From the NCBI GenBank assembly GCA_035772405.1, contig JAYKKM010000226.1, positions 496,001-560,000 of the forward strand: 64,000 nucleotides of DNA, read 5' to 3'. This DNA is from Chrysogorgia sp. JL179-B06. Its lineage: Eukaryota; Cnidaria; Anthozoa; Scleralcyonacea; Chrysogorgiidae. Positions 33,691-43,315 of the stretch are shown piece after piece; the first letter of the stretch is position 1, and every line of letters begins with the position of its first letter. The translations under genes were made by a program, and so were the position numbers. Below the pieces are notes generated by a model, which was not told where the DNA came from, did no database searches, and was given only the letters and a program-made list of their open reading frames with translations.

Positions 33691-35868
33691 ACACATACCT
33701 ATTATATTACGCAAATGTGTATGGTCAGCGGCGCCATCATGGCTGCCATTTGTTTTTGTCCCTCCGTATAAATTGTCTTCGTTCGTCGTCCAAACTGTGT
33801 CTGTGTTCCGTAATATGGCCGTGTATCGTGTGGGGGTTCCCATTTGTGGCAGCTATCTGCTTTTACGTTCGATTAACCGATAATTGGTCATTTCCTGAAC
33901 ATCTGAGTTGTCTGGTGTCATCGACAAGTTTGTTCCGCCATGTTGGTTTATCGATCAATTCCCGAGTACAGCCGTTCTTCACTCTTAGCTATTCGGAAGT
34001 CTATACCTAAACAACATCTTCCAGTCGATTTGTGGAAAAGATTGGGTGATCTTGGAATAAGAAAACGATTTCGATCAAAACGTGGTGGCCGATTTAAGAG
34101 ATTATTTGGTCAGCCTGTGGTAAATTCCACAGGGTACCCCAATCGGAGTTTGTGACATTCACGAAAATGACACAGCTCAATCCAACCCGAAAAAGATATC
34201 TTCAATCCCTTCCTTTCTCGTGAGCAATGTACGCTCATTGCAGGTTCCCAAGGTTGATGATCTGGAGTGTGTCGTCAAGCTTAACGGTGCGGCCGTTGCA
34301 TGCATAACTGAAACTTGGCTTTGCAGGACTTTTTTCTATTTAGGAATGACAGACTTTCTCATGCTGGGGGAGTGGCTGCCTATGTGATCTGCGCCTTCCC
34401 ATGTAAAAGAATGGTCCATTTAGAGTCTACCGATATGATCACTGAAGTTCTGTGGCTACAGCTACGACCTAACCCGCTGCCGAGAGTAGTTTCCTCTATA
34501 TTGCTTTTTATCATCCTCCCTAAAAGCTATACGATGATATTCAAAAGGTGGTCGACACTTATTTAGTCCAGCATCCTGAAGGCCTAATTTGCATATCTGG
34601 TGACTTCAACCCGACATCTACTAATATCTCACCGACTGTTTTCCAGCGCTCATGTGGCTTGAGGCAAATTGTCAAAGTATTAACACGTGATACAGGAACA
34701 CTCGATTGGTTTATGACAAATGCACCGAAATTGTTCCTGAACCCTCGTGAGTTTCCAAAACTTGGGAGTAGTGATCATTATTCATGCGTGCTCATTGAAC
34801 AGACTGGAGGTAGTAAGAAACTGCTGTCCAATAAGAAGACCATTATTAAACGCGATACACGTGACAGCTATCTGCGCGAATTTGGGCAGTGGATTACGTC
34901 GTTCTCTTGGCAAGAACTGTACTTGGAGTCCTCCTGTGATGACAAATTCCAGGTCTTTAATTGCACTCTTACCGAAGCTCTTGATAGGTTTTTACCTGTC
35001 ACAACTGCCTGTGTGCATGGATAACGGCAAAGGATCCAAGAGGCAGCGTTTACTTGCTAAATACGGAAAAGATTCGCCATTGTTCAAATTGTGGCGCAAC
35101 AAGGTTGCAAGTGCTATTGAGAAGTGCACAAATATCGGACGTTGGAAAGAGGTCAAGTGCCTCTCTGGTATATCTGGAAGTGAGTGCTAGTGGTATCGTC
35201 AATTGATTGATGGCAGGGTTGTTAACAATGTTGATACCCTCTGCGAAATGATCAACCAGTTCTTTGTCCGCCTCACTTCTACGTTTACACCTCTCTCACT
35301 ACATGACGTGTCCAGTATCGAGGTACACCAAGTTCCTGATGACCTTCTAGTCACTATAAAGCGTTATGCTCCCCTCGTACCAAAAACCTGAATGGTGGTA
35401 TACCCCAAGGCACTAAATTGGGGCCTATTTTATTCGCAGTGATGGTGAACGATCTTGTTTCTGACTGGGGTCCTAGAGCCAAGTTCGTGGACGACCTGTC
35501 AATTGTGGAGATTGTACCTAGGAATTCACCATCTTATCAACTGTATGCATTAAGGAAACTTAAGAAATGTGGCGTTCAGGCTGACGATATCGTTGCCGTC
35601 TATTGCTCTCTCGTCCGCTCTGTGCTAGAGTATGCGTCGTCCGTGTTTTCTAGTAGTCTTCCACAATATCTCTCTAATTTTTTAGAATCGGTTCAGAAGC
35701 GCGCTTTAGGAATAATATTCCCAGGATTGTCATATGAACAGGCTAAAATTGACACTCTCATCAGTAGAAGGGAAGCCAAGTGTAAGTATTTATTATGTCA
35801 CTAATGCTAGTGTTACTCAGGCCTCACCTGTAATTCAGGGTTTACCCTGCAATAGGTTGAAATTAAAC
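33691..35868 (+). mobile_element. CR1/L2-like LINE inserted in the gypsy RT
   Basis: A GC-richer leader (33720-33840) is followed by LLAIRKSIPKQHLPVDLWKR (33980-34040), a segment common in this group. Next come apurinic-type endonuclease pieces (VSNVRSLQVPKVDDLE, ACITETWL, CISGDFNPTSTNISP, LGSSDHYSCVL), then a sharply shortened reverse transcriptase (GIPQGTKLGPILFAVMVNDL, FVDDLS with the catalytic DD). The C-terminal tail is VRSVLEYASSVF and QKRALGIIFPG. The RT fingers and motif A are missing, and there are several frameshifts. The 3' end is the (TCTA)n tract. Confidence 0.82.
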
Positions 35869-35922
35869 ATATCTATCTATCTATCTATCCATCCGTCCAT
35901 CCATCCGTCCATCCATCCATCC

Positions 35923-35989
<67 letters not shown>

Positions 35990-35990
35990 C
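35869..35990 (+). repeat. (TCTA)n/(TCCA)n microsatellite forming the LINE 3' tail
   Basis: About 30 tetranucleotide units, TCTA at both ends and TCCA/TCCG variants at about 35888-35925. It joins the LINE end (GAAATTAAACA) to resumed gypsy sequence (AAGTGTATCC). Confidence 0.95.
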
Positions 35991-36330
35991 AAGTGTATCC
36001 TAGATGACATGGTTATCACTGGAAAAACAGACGAAGAACACCTGACTGAGGAATCTAGAAATGGTATTAAAGAGGCTGAAAAAATATGGCTTGAGAGCAC
36101 ACACAAGAAAGTGTGCCTTTTTCCAAGACAAGATCAAATTTTGTGCTCATGAGATTGACAAGAATGGTTTACACAAGACGCAGGAGAAAATCGATGCAGT
36201 TACCCAAGCACCTCGTCCACAGAATGTGGATTGGTTAACTACTACAATCACTTTCTTCCGCATTTTTCGACAGTAGTTAAGCCGCTCAACCAATTGCTGG
36301 AACGAGACCACAAGTGGAAATGGACTGTTC
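35991..36330 (+). pseudogene. Reverse transcriptase of plus-strand gypsy, second part
   Basis: Resumes with KCILDDMVITGKTDEEHL, the motif C aspartates being LDD, then RLKKYGLRAHTRKCAFFQD and ITFFRIFRQ. Relative to other Ty3 elements about 80 bp (motif B region) are missing between 33687 and 36000, so the LINE insertion came with a target deletion or a later loss. Confidence 0.82.
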
Positions 36331-36801
36331 ATCCAAGGGAGCCAAAGAGCTGATTGCATCAGATCAAGTCCTCACCCATTATGATCCAGATTTGTCAATG
36401 ATGCATCTCCATATGGTCTTGGAACAGTGTTGTCACATGTTATGAAAGACGGAAATGAACGACCCATAGCCTTTGGATCACGTTCCTTAACGAAGACCGA
36501 ACAGAAATACTCACAAATTGATAAGAAGGCCTTGGCGTTTATCTGGGGAATAAAGAAATGCCACCACTATCTCTTTGGTAGAAAATTCACTATTTTAACC
36601 GATCATAAACCCCTAACACATATTTTCCACCCACACAAAGGAATTCCTACAACAACTGCAGCACGACTGCAGAGATATGCCCTGTTCCAGTCTGGTTTTG
36701 ACTACGACATTGTATACAAGAGAACCACACAACACTGTAATGCTGACTGTTTGTCTAGACTTCCACTGGACATCAAAGCTGACAGATGCGGAAACAATTG
36801 A
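36331..36801 (+). pseudogene. RNase H of plus-strand gypsy
   Basis: Contains VLSHVMKDGNERPIAFGSRS, TKTEQKYSQIDKKALAF, HHYLFGRKFTILTDHKPL and CNADCLSRLPL, the normal Ty3 RNase H order with a catalytic Glu (TEQKYSQIDKKAL) and Asp (TDHKPL). The frame is open from 36427 to 36801, and the first Asp region lies upstream in another frame. Confidence 0.88.
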
Positions 36802-37805
36802 TCCTATCCATGTGTTCCACGTCACCCAACTAGACAGCCTTCCAGTTACCAGTGATATGGTAAGACAAGTAACTGCTCGAGATCCAGTATTGTCAAGAGT
36901 CTATGATGGTGTCATGAAAGGCTGGTCGTATAATTCTGATGACGAAGAACTTCGCCCATTCCATTCGCGCAAGAATGAACTTACAGTGCAAAATGGTTCT
37001 CTTATGGGGAATGAGAGTCATCATACCCTCCAAGCTTCGTGATACAGTTTTACAAGAATTACACCAAGGTCATGCTGGAATAGTCCGGATGAAAGCCCTG
37101 GCTCGGAGTTGATAGCCCTGGTATAGATCAGAGCATTGAAAACCTCGCAAAGAGTTGTTCTGGCTGCCAACATTTTCAGAAGATGCCAAACGCTGCACCC
37201 CTCCATCCATGGGAATGGCCTACCTCACCATGGGAATGGCCTACCTCACCATGGCAACGCCTACATATTGATTTTGCAGGGCCGTTAGAGTCTATGTTTC
37301 TTGTAGTGGTCGACGCGCATTAGAAATGGCCAGAGGTTATTCCAATGTCATCAACCACCACTACTAAAACTATCGAAACACTCAGACGTTTTTCCAGAAC
37401 AAATCGTTAGTGACAATGGCCCACAGTTCATCTCACACGAGTTTCAGATGTTTGCCAAGAGAAATGGTATCAAGCATATTACATCAACACCATACCACCC
37501 TTCGACGAATGGATTGGCTGAACGATTTGTCCAAAGTTTTAAGAATGCCCTACGCTCCATGAAGCCCAGAGAAGAGATTCGATCATCGAATCCAGACCAT
37601 GAGAGCACTGACCCTTGTGGTACTCCATATATTAAATTGCGCTTCTTAGACAATTTTCCATTCACATTACAGAGGCCCGAAAGTACTACTCGATCCACTT
37701 TAAAGGACATTGGCAACATAAATCACAAACAGGCTTACGAAACAGGTAACAAACAGGCTTACGAAGGTAATCCAAGTAAACAAGACTACTCTTGTACAAA
37801 ACAAC
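36802..37805 (+). pseudogene. Integrase of plus-strand gypsy, cut at the Polinton
   Basis: After a linker (DPVLSRVYDGVMKGW) come the zinc domain (CSGCQHFQKMPNAAP) and the rve core: LHIDFAGPLESMFLVVVDAH (first Asp), IVSDNGPQFISHEFQMFAKR (second Asp), YHPSTNGLAERFVQSFKNA (catalytic Glu). A 23-bp tandem duplication at about 37208-37253 (CATGGGAATGGCCTACCTCAC twice) and several stops break it. The C-terminal tail is poor, and the Polinton terminal repeat starts at 37806. Confidence 0.85.
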
Positions 37806-37972
37806 AGTAGTATAGAGAGTGGGGCTGCGAGCTCATCAATGTTAACCGTAATATAAATACTAAAACATCACCAAATTTGTGCCAAGTCGCGACTCGACAA
37901 ATTTGGCGATGTTTCGGTATTTACGTTTACGGTTAACATTGATATGCTCGCAGCCCCACTCTCTATACTACT
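37806..37972. repeat. 167-bp terminal palindrome, left
   Basis: The first bases AGTAGTATAGAGAGTGGGG are matched by their complement ending at 37972 (CCCCACTCTCTATACTACT). The arms stay paired (TCAATGTTAACCGTAA, AAACATC, CCAAATTTGT) down to a central GTCGCGAC at 37886-37893. Mismatches are few (for example CTC against ATA near the GCTGCGAG segment). Such a structure could fold as a terminal hairpin. Confidence 0.92.
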
Positions 37973-38104
37973 ATGGCGATCATTAATCAAGCTAGACACC
38001 CCTCACGTTTTCCACTCAATTGATGTCAAACACACGCGAGACTAACGAACCACACCAAATTTATACCAAATCACGATTTTCGCTAAATTTGGTGTTATTT
38101 CAGT

Positions 38105-38400
38105 CATATTTAAAAAATAGAAAGTGTCGCTTCAACATTTTCACAAATTTATGTCAAATCGCATTTAGGAAAAATAGTCGTTTCAACATTTTCACAGGTT
38201 TACGTCACATTTAAAAAAAATAATAGAAAGTGTCGTTTCAACATTTTCACAAATTTATGTCACATTTTAAAAATAGTCGTTTCAACATTTTCACAAATTT
38301 GTCAAATCACATTTAGGAAAATAGTCGTTTCAACATTTTCACAAATTTGTCAAATCACATTTAAGAAAATAGTCATTTCAACGCTTTTACAAATTTATGT
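38105..38400 (+). repeat. Subterminal iterons, left
   Basis: Six copies of TTTCAACATTTTCACAAATTT-like units (variants CTTCAAC, CACAGGTTT, CGCTTTTAC) at about 38129, 38181, 38236, 38279, 38326 and 38373, separated by ATTTAGGAAAATAGTCG or ATAGAAAGTGTCG linkers; spacing is 43-55 bp. Confidence 0.85.
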
Positions 38401-38477
38401 ATCGTAAAAGTGTCTCACGCGTGATAAAATTGCCACCTGTTATGCAAATTAGATTATTGCCACCTGTTAATAATAGA

Positions 38478-38992
38478 TTAGTCCGTTTGTTCACTATTTT
38501 CAGTGTTTGTCGCACTTCTAAAATGGTGATCGTACACATATTTTGACGTTGTGATTCCTCCCGACAACAATCCCAAGAAAGGTACGTACGGTGTCACAAC
38601 CGCGACAATGCTCTCGACGTCTTTCTTTAGTAGCGAGTCTTTTGCAACTCGTCATTTAGTTCGTCAGGGTTCTCAATGGCGTTCAACCCATCTAATAAGC
38701 TAGCGAATTTGCTGATTAGCAAGTCAGTGAGAAAAGCGTTTGCAATCTCCATTCTCTTCAACTCATATTGGCGCCATATCTTATCGATAACCTTTGCGGA
38801 CGCTTTTTTAATGTACGCTTCAGATTGGCTTACCATACCATCACCAGACAGTCTAATAAGTTCGGCTCTCCTAACGTCAATGTCGTCTTCCACAGTCGAG
38901 GCACTAGCGGCTTGAGTGTCCTCAACTAATTCCTCAATCGTGGGGTTTTCTTCACTTTTGCGTTTCACCATCACGTTATTACTTATACCCAT
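38478..38992 (-). pseudogene. Conserved Polinton left-end protein, one-base deletion
   Basis: Starts MGISNNVMVKRKSEENPTIE (ATG at 38992, or MVKRK at 38971) and continues with an acidic linker and a helical part (AYIKKASAKVIDKIWRQYEL, ANAFLTDLLISKFASLLDGL). Its frame stops at 38627 just after a TTTT run at 38640-38643. The shifted frame is open for 54 further codons with a hydrophobic stretch (VTPYVPFLGLLSGGITTSKY) and ends TENSEQTD at 38478, the same last residues as the polymerase gene. Total span is 515 bp, one short of a multiple of three. The protein resembles an unnamed conserved Polinton protein as I recall it; function unknown. The stop is 3 bp past the ATPase stop in an operon-like row. 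Confidence 0.7.
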
Positions 38993-38995
38993 ATT

Positions 38996-39599
38996 TTATT
39001 GCGGAATAACAACTTCGTGACTGTATGGATAGCGCAGTGAGATTTCGAGTCTAGCGTACTTATGATTTTTTAATGCGGTCACAATCGCCGACGCTTCCTC
39101 TTTGCTAATGTGTCCAAGGTAATCGTCAATAACAACCTTCATATCACTCTTACTCGGACAGTAAAAGCAAACAAGCTTACTAATGTTTTCTCTATACGGT
39201 TTTGCGATCGACGTCAGTTGTTGTGTGATGACAATAACGCTCAACGTAAAATGTCGCGCGCTAAAAGCTAAGTTAACCAATTGACTAGTCCTATTCTTGA
39301 CGTCTTGAGAGCTCGCGCAATCGTCCAACACAATCAGAGTGTTAGTGCCTTTAAAAGTGTTTGTTACATGCTTGAGAACAGCGTCGACATTATCCTGTGC
39401 GCAGTCTATCGCTAACACGTCAGGGTCGCGCACATATTTCCAATCTTGATACGCTTTATTCCACTCGAAAGTAGGACAAATCAACACAATGTAGTCAAAC
39501 TTACCACAATACTCAGATTCCATGCAGTGTGTTGAGTAAATAGTGTGTCTTACCACAAGCTGTCATCCCAACAATTAGCGCGTTAAACGGAGTTTCCAT
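38996..39599 (-). pseudogene. Packaging ATPase (A32/FtsK-HerA type), one-base insertion
   Basis: ATG at 39599 opens METPFNALIVGMTACGKTHY, containing the Walker A P-loop GMTACGKT, but the frame stops at 39513. From about 39525 the +1 frame continues with YCGKFDYIVLICPTFEWNKA, the Walker B region NTLIVLDDCAS (hhhhDD), a sensor-like TLSVIVITQQL, and ends at 38996. The span is 604 bp, one over a multiple of three, so a single extra base near 39520-39530 separates Walker A from the rest. The enzyme would pump the genome into capsids. It follows the capsid gene with about 16 bp between. Confidence 0.88.
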
Positions 39600-39614
39600 T
39601 AAATTGCGTTTGAT

Positions 39615-40871
39615 TTAATACTGGATTGATTGCAGCCCATTGTTCATGAAGTTGACTAATCCGTCGCTCATCACAAACACCCTGCACATGACATTTGCAG
39701 TCGTCGCTTTCTTTGTGATTTCAAGAAGCACGCCGGATTGTGTGTTCACAATTTTTTTACCAGTGGCGACGTTGTAATTATCTTGAACGCTCCTCAAGTC
39801 AATGACTAACGCGAAGCCATCTTTATAGAACTTCTGTATGGTCATGAACTGGGCGTGTTCTTCACCCAACCCAAACAACCGTTTCGCTTCTGCATAGAAC
39901 TTCGACTTTGGAATGCCTTGTGAGTACACGCTATTTGGCACACCTTCAATTGTGACTCTAACACTCTCGATATTTGGGTAAAGAAACTCCTCACTGTCTG
40001 CTCGCACCTTATTCGTGAATAACAACACAATTGCCTTCATGCTTTTTCTTGGAAGATTAACATTCTCGTTCACAATGGTCGTGCCTTTATCCCATTCAGT
40101 GGTTTTCATCAACGTAACGTGTTCGTATGACAAACTACGACCACTTGCGTACAACGACGTTATTTCATCAGAGAGCTCCTGATTATCAATCGTTTCGTAC
40201 TCAAGTTCGAGGTTCTCCAGAGTGTATCCACCTACAGCCTCATTAGTTTGCGCCACCATGATGTCTGTGGCCTTCGGAAGTGTGATCACATACTGCAAGT
40301 TGTTGTTCATGCTAAAAGGAGCGTACAACCCATGGTCATTCATGATCTTACCGAGCTTAATCCGCTGTTTCGTTCCAATCACACCAAACATTAATGCGTC
40401 ACTAACCTTAGCGGCATTTCCACTTGTCGCGCCACTGTCGTCCTTAGAAATTAACTTTCTCAAGTTCTCAGAGCCAACACCATAGTCAATCATTTGGTCT
40501 CGCGCAGTAGCACTTTCCCAAAGGTCACGATAAACACCAGTGTAATTTTCCCCACTGTTGTCATACACAGTTTCCCCAGCTAGTCTCACAACAAGCTTCT
40601 CGCAAAGTAACTTACTCACATTGTTTAAGAACCAACTTTTGTCATTCACATTCTTAAAGTCGAACACTAAACCCAACGATCCAGGCACCAAACAGCTACT
40701 AACCTTGAGCTTCGGTACATCAATGTAGAGTTCCTCACCAGGACTGACTTTATTAGGGTTCAACGTGATCACATGCTGCGTTCTCACCCCTTTTATGACG
40801 CCCATGGTCGCTCGTCTAAAACCGGGACTCAATTCTGCTGACGTGACGTGACGTTCATATACTTTACACAT
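39615..40871 (-). CDS. Major capsid protein (double jelly-roll)
   Basis: A 418-residue open frame with the hallmark features of Polinton/adintovirus hexon-like proteins: TQHVITLNPNKVSPGEELYI near the N-terminus, KLVVRLAGETVYDNSGENY, the glycine/beta-rich middle, NIESVRVTIEGVPNSVYSQG and a C-terminal AQFMTIQKFYKDGFALVIDL. Two beta-sandwich domains forming pseudo-hexameric trimers are expected from the family, not visible directly. The ATG at 40871 gives 22 extra residues before MGVIKGVRTQHV; the inner Met at 40805 may be the true start. The gene is intact and precedes the ATPase. A perfect 8-bp inverted repeat lies just upstream. Confidence 0.85.
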   Translation of the reverse strand: MCKVYERHVTSAELSPGFRRATMGVIKGVRTQHVITLNPNKVSPGEELYIDVPKLKVSSCLVPGSLGLVFDFKNVNDKSWFLNNVSKLLCEKLVVRLAGETVYDNSGENYTGVYRDLWESATARDQMIDYGVGSENLRKLISKDDSGATSGNAAKVSDALMFGVIGTKQRIKLGKIMNDHGLYAPFSMNNNLQYVITLPKATDIMVAQTNEAVGGYTLENLELEYETIDNQELSDEITSLYASGRSLSYEHVTLMKTTEWDKGTTIVNENVNLPRKSMKAIVLLFTNKVRADSEEFLYPNIESVRVTIEGVPNSVYSQGIPKSKFYAEAKRLFGLGEEHAQFMTIQKFYKDGFALVIDLRSVQDNYNVATGKKIVNTQSGVLLEITKKATTANVMCRVFVMSDGLVNFMNNGLQSIQY

Positions 40872-40879
40872 ATTTTGTT

Positions 40880-40905
40880 ATCTTCGAAGCTGAGACCCTC
40901 GAAGA
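40880..40905. promoter_or_regulatory. Perfect inverted repeat between membrane gene and capsid gene
   Basis: ATCTTCGA and its complement TCGAAGAT with an 11-base spacer, placed in the 39-bp gap between the stop of the upstream gene (40911) and the capsid start (40871). Could be an operator, an RNA hairpin at the 5' end of capsid mRNA, or a transcript end. Confidence 0.5.
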
Positions 40906-40910
40906 TGAGA

Positions 40911-42318
40911 CTACCGTTTTAGCTTGTAATAGTCATAAGCGAACCACGCAAATATCACTGCGAGCACCCACAGATTTTGAGCCAACCACGCGAGACCCTT
41001 CGCACCCAACGTCAACGCATTATAAACTAAGTTAGCCAACCCAACAGCCCATGGACCCATCTTCGTTATCGCGTTCTTAACAGCCTGTGCAAACGACTTT
41101 GTGGCCATAGCGCCTTTCATAACAGCAGACCTACCAGCGATAATAATAGTTGTTATAACTCCAGCTACTGAAATTGCCACAGCGCTCAACCCAACCATGT
41201 TCTCTTTAGCCCATTCCTTGAATCTCTGAAGCCTGTCAATGTCGACTTCTTGTTGCTCTCTAACCTCCTCTACTTGTCGTTGCTCAATAGTTCTATCTCG
41301 CGCTTCTTCAAGCCCTACAATACGTTCTCTCAACCCAAAGATAATGCTTTCGTCATCCTCGTCGTCTAGTTTGTCTGATGTTGTATTTATTGCCTCTTGA
41401 AAGTGGTCTGCTTGTATTTGCAGCGCACCATCGTCGCCTATTCTTGACTCAGGCGCCACACTATCGCTTGGATTAACCACGCCACCCAGTTCACGGTTCT
41501 CGTTTGGTGTTAGCCCAGGTATGTCATCATAGTTCACTTTTGTTTCAATTACTGGGAAGTCATCTGGGGTCGCTTCTGCTGTGACAGCTGTTGTTTCTAC
41601 ACTCTCAGGGATTTGATTAACTAACTGTTTGAACTGCTCAATCGCGTGTTTACTACTCTTATCTTTACTATAGGTCAAACCATTTTTCCCAGGTATTAGA
41701 ATTCGTTTGGGTTTCCCATATTCGCCGTCTTTGCTCATCGGTTTGAAAAGAATAGACCCTGAGCCCGTCACATATGACCTGTTGACTACGCTCCTTGACC
41801 GCGTCATCACGACCGAGTCTTTTTTTATACAACTTACGTATTTTCTTATCTATTAGCTTGATTCTTTTTACTTCGTTTTTTGCTAGCTCTTTGTTGGACG
41901 CTTTTAGTTCGCCCAGTCTTCTCTCGATTTCTCTCTCCTCTTCAAAAGCTAGATTGAAGCTTATGTCATTGACGTCACCATATGACTCCTGTTTGTCAAA
42001 CTCCGCTGTTGGGACTTCTACGTTAGTTCCTCTTATTGTCACCGTTTTACCATCGTCAGTGTCGATAAATGACGTCTCTTTTCGCCCACCTCGCCTTCTA
42101 GCTAGCACACTTCTTATCTCACTCACAATGTCGAGGTTGTTATCATAATTAACACGAACGTCTTTCGGCATCTCATTCGCACCGTACTCAATGGTTACCT
42201 CGCTGAGCCACTCGTCAGTCTCGGTGAGCTCCTCTTCTAGTTGCTTATCAGTGGCGTCATCGTACTCATTGAAGTTTTTCATCTCGAAGTCATCAAAACC
42301 TTCCCCACCTTCAGCCAT
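40911..42318 (-). pseudogene. Polinton membrane protein, copy 2, one-base insertion
   Basis: ATG 42318 opens MAEGGEGFDDFEMKNFNEYD, followed by charged helical sequence. At a run of seven A on the coding strand (41820-41826) the meaningful frame shifts by +1: the downstream frame reads RSYVTGSGSILFKPM, then DIPGLTPNENRELGG, SRIGDDGALQIQADHF, a coiled coil (EEVREQQEVDIDRLQRFKEW) and a membrane segment (GLSAVAISVAGVITTIIIAG), with a second hydrophobic region at the C-terminus. These blocks match copy 1, which is a single open frame, so the two frames here are one broken gene. Span is 1408 bp, one over a multiple of three. Function unknown; a virion membrane or minor structural role is a guess. 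Confidence 0.75.
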
Positions 42319-42374
42319 ATTACATTAACTCACATTTTGAATATCGCTTTCTGGTATCCATGAATCACGCTTGC
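42316..42374 (-). repeat. Duplicated scrap of the integrase 3' end
   Basis: The minus strand between the two membrane genes reads GATTCATGGATACCAGAAAG, then CGATATTCAAAATGTGAG, about 90 percent identical to the integrase end at 43317-43378 (last residues HNSWIPESDIQNVS). It marks the junction of a roughly 1 kb tandem duplication. Confidence 0.9.
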
Positions 42375-42376
42375 TT

Positions 42377-43309
42377 TTAGTTTAAATAATTATACGCAAG
42401 CCACGCGAATGTCACCGCAAACACCCACAGATTTTGAGCTAACCAAGCGAGACCCTTTGCGCCTGTCACCAGCGCGTCATAAACTAAGTTAGCCAACCCA
42501 ACAGCCCATGGACCCATCTTCATTATCGCGTTCTTAGCGCCTTTCATAACATTAGACCTCCCAGCGATAATAATAGTTGTTATAATTGCAGCCACTGAAA
42601 TCGCTAGAGCACTCAACCCAACCATATTTTCTCTAGCCCATTTCTTGAACTTCTGCAATCTGTCAATATCGACTTCTTGTTGTTCTCTAACCTCTTCTAT
42701 TTCTCGCTGTTCTAAGACTTTGTCTCTAGCCTCTTCAAGTCCAACCACTCTTTCAAACAAACCAGCGTACTCTCGCTCTTCGTCGGGTGTGAGACCACTT
42801 TGGTCAGCTTTTCTATCAAGCTCCGCCAATCTTTCGTTCGCTCCATCTATCGTTTCTCGATAGTGATCCGCTTCTATTTGTAGTGCACCAGTGTCGCCTA
42901 TTCTTGACTCGCGTGACACACTCTCGCTTGGATTGAGTGTGCTATTCAACCCACGGTTCTCGATTGGTGTTAGTCCAGGTGTGTCGACGTACTTCGCATG
43001 TGTGGTGTCTAACAATGGCGCACTCCTCGCGACGTCTTCACGATCTCTTGCGTTGTTATTAAACCACGTTGTAAGATCACTAAAAAACCCCTCCATACGT
43101 CGACGCAATCTTCTACTACGTTCGCGATCCAGTCCACTCTCCACTTTAATTAGTCTAATTCTCTCGTCGACTGTGACGTTTGGATCGTCCCGAGCTAGTT
43201 TGCGATCTTGAGTGACTTTTTCGAGACTATATTTTAGTTCATCGTCAGTGACATCTTTGTATTCATTAGAGCTTTCCATCTCGAAGTCGTCGAAACCACC
43301 TTCAGCCAT
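42377..43309 (-). CDS. Polinton membrane protein, copy 1 (intact)
   Basis: 310 residues, beginning MAEGGFDDFEMESSNEYKD. Blocks shared with copy 2: YVDTPGLTPIENRGLNSTLN, SRESRIGDTGALQIEADHYR, a long coiled coil (ERVVGLEEARDKVLEQREIE and onward), a membrane helix (LSALAISVAAIITTIIIAG) and a tryptophan-rich hydrophobic tail (GLAWLAQNLWVFAVTFAWLA). It is about 160 residues shorter than copy 2 in the middle. The start is fixed by GAGCTAATGTAATATGG, the same upstream sequence as copy 2, and lies 6 bp after the integrase stop. No name is known to me; the topology suggests a membrane-anchored coiled-coil protein. Confidence 0.8.
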   Translation of the reverse strand: MAEGGFDDFEMESSNEYKDVTDDELKYSLEKVTQDRKLARDDPNVTVDERIRLIKVESGLDRERSRRLRRRMEGFFSDLTTWFNNNARDREDVARSAPLLDTTHAKYVDTPGLTPIENRGLNSTLNPSESVSRESRIGDTGALQIEADHYRETIDGANERLAELDRKADQSGLTPDEEREYAGLFERVVGLEEARDKVLEQREIEEVREQQEVDIDRLQKFKKWARENMVGLSALAISVAAIITTIIIAGRSNVMKGAKNAIMKMGPWAVGLANLVYDALVTGAKGLAWLAQNLWVFAVTFAWLAYNYLN

Positions 43310-43315
43310 ATTACA

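Larger units (their letters stand above)
37806..38505 (+). repeat. Left terminal inverted repeat of Polinton
   Basis: The outer approximately 210 bp match the right repeat almost perfectly (AGTAGTATAGAGAGTGGGG onwards, through ATCATTAATCAAGCTAGACA). Inside that, similarity is patchy because of differing iteron numbers. It returns at the inner edge, where CACTGAAAATAGTGAACAAA (read on the minus strand) is shared and encodes the end of the left terminal gene. Confidence 0.9.

Noticed and set aside
41668..41810. Overlapping ends of two membrane-type frames read as two overlapping genes
   Set aside because: Comparison with intact copy 1 shows one gene with a frame switch at an A7 run; the overlap tail (ERSQQVICDGLRVYSF) has no counterpart.
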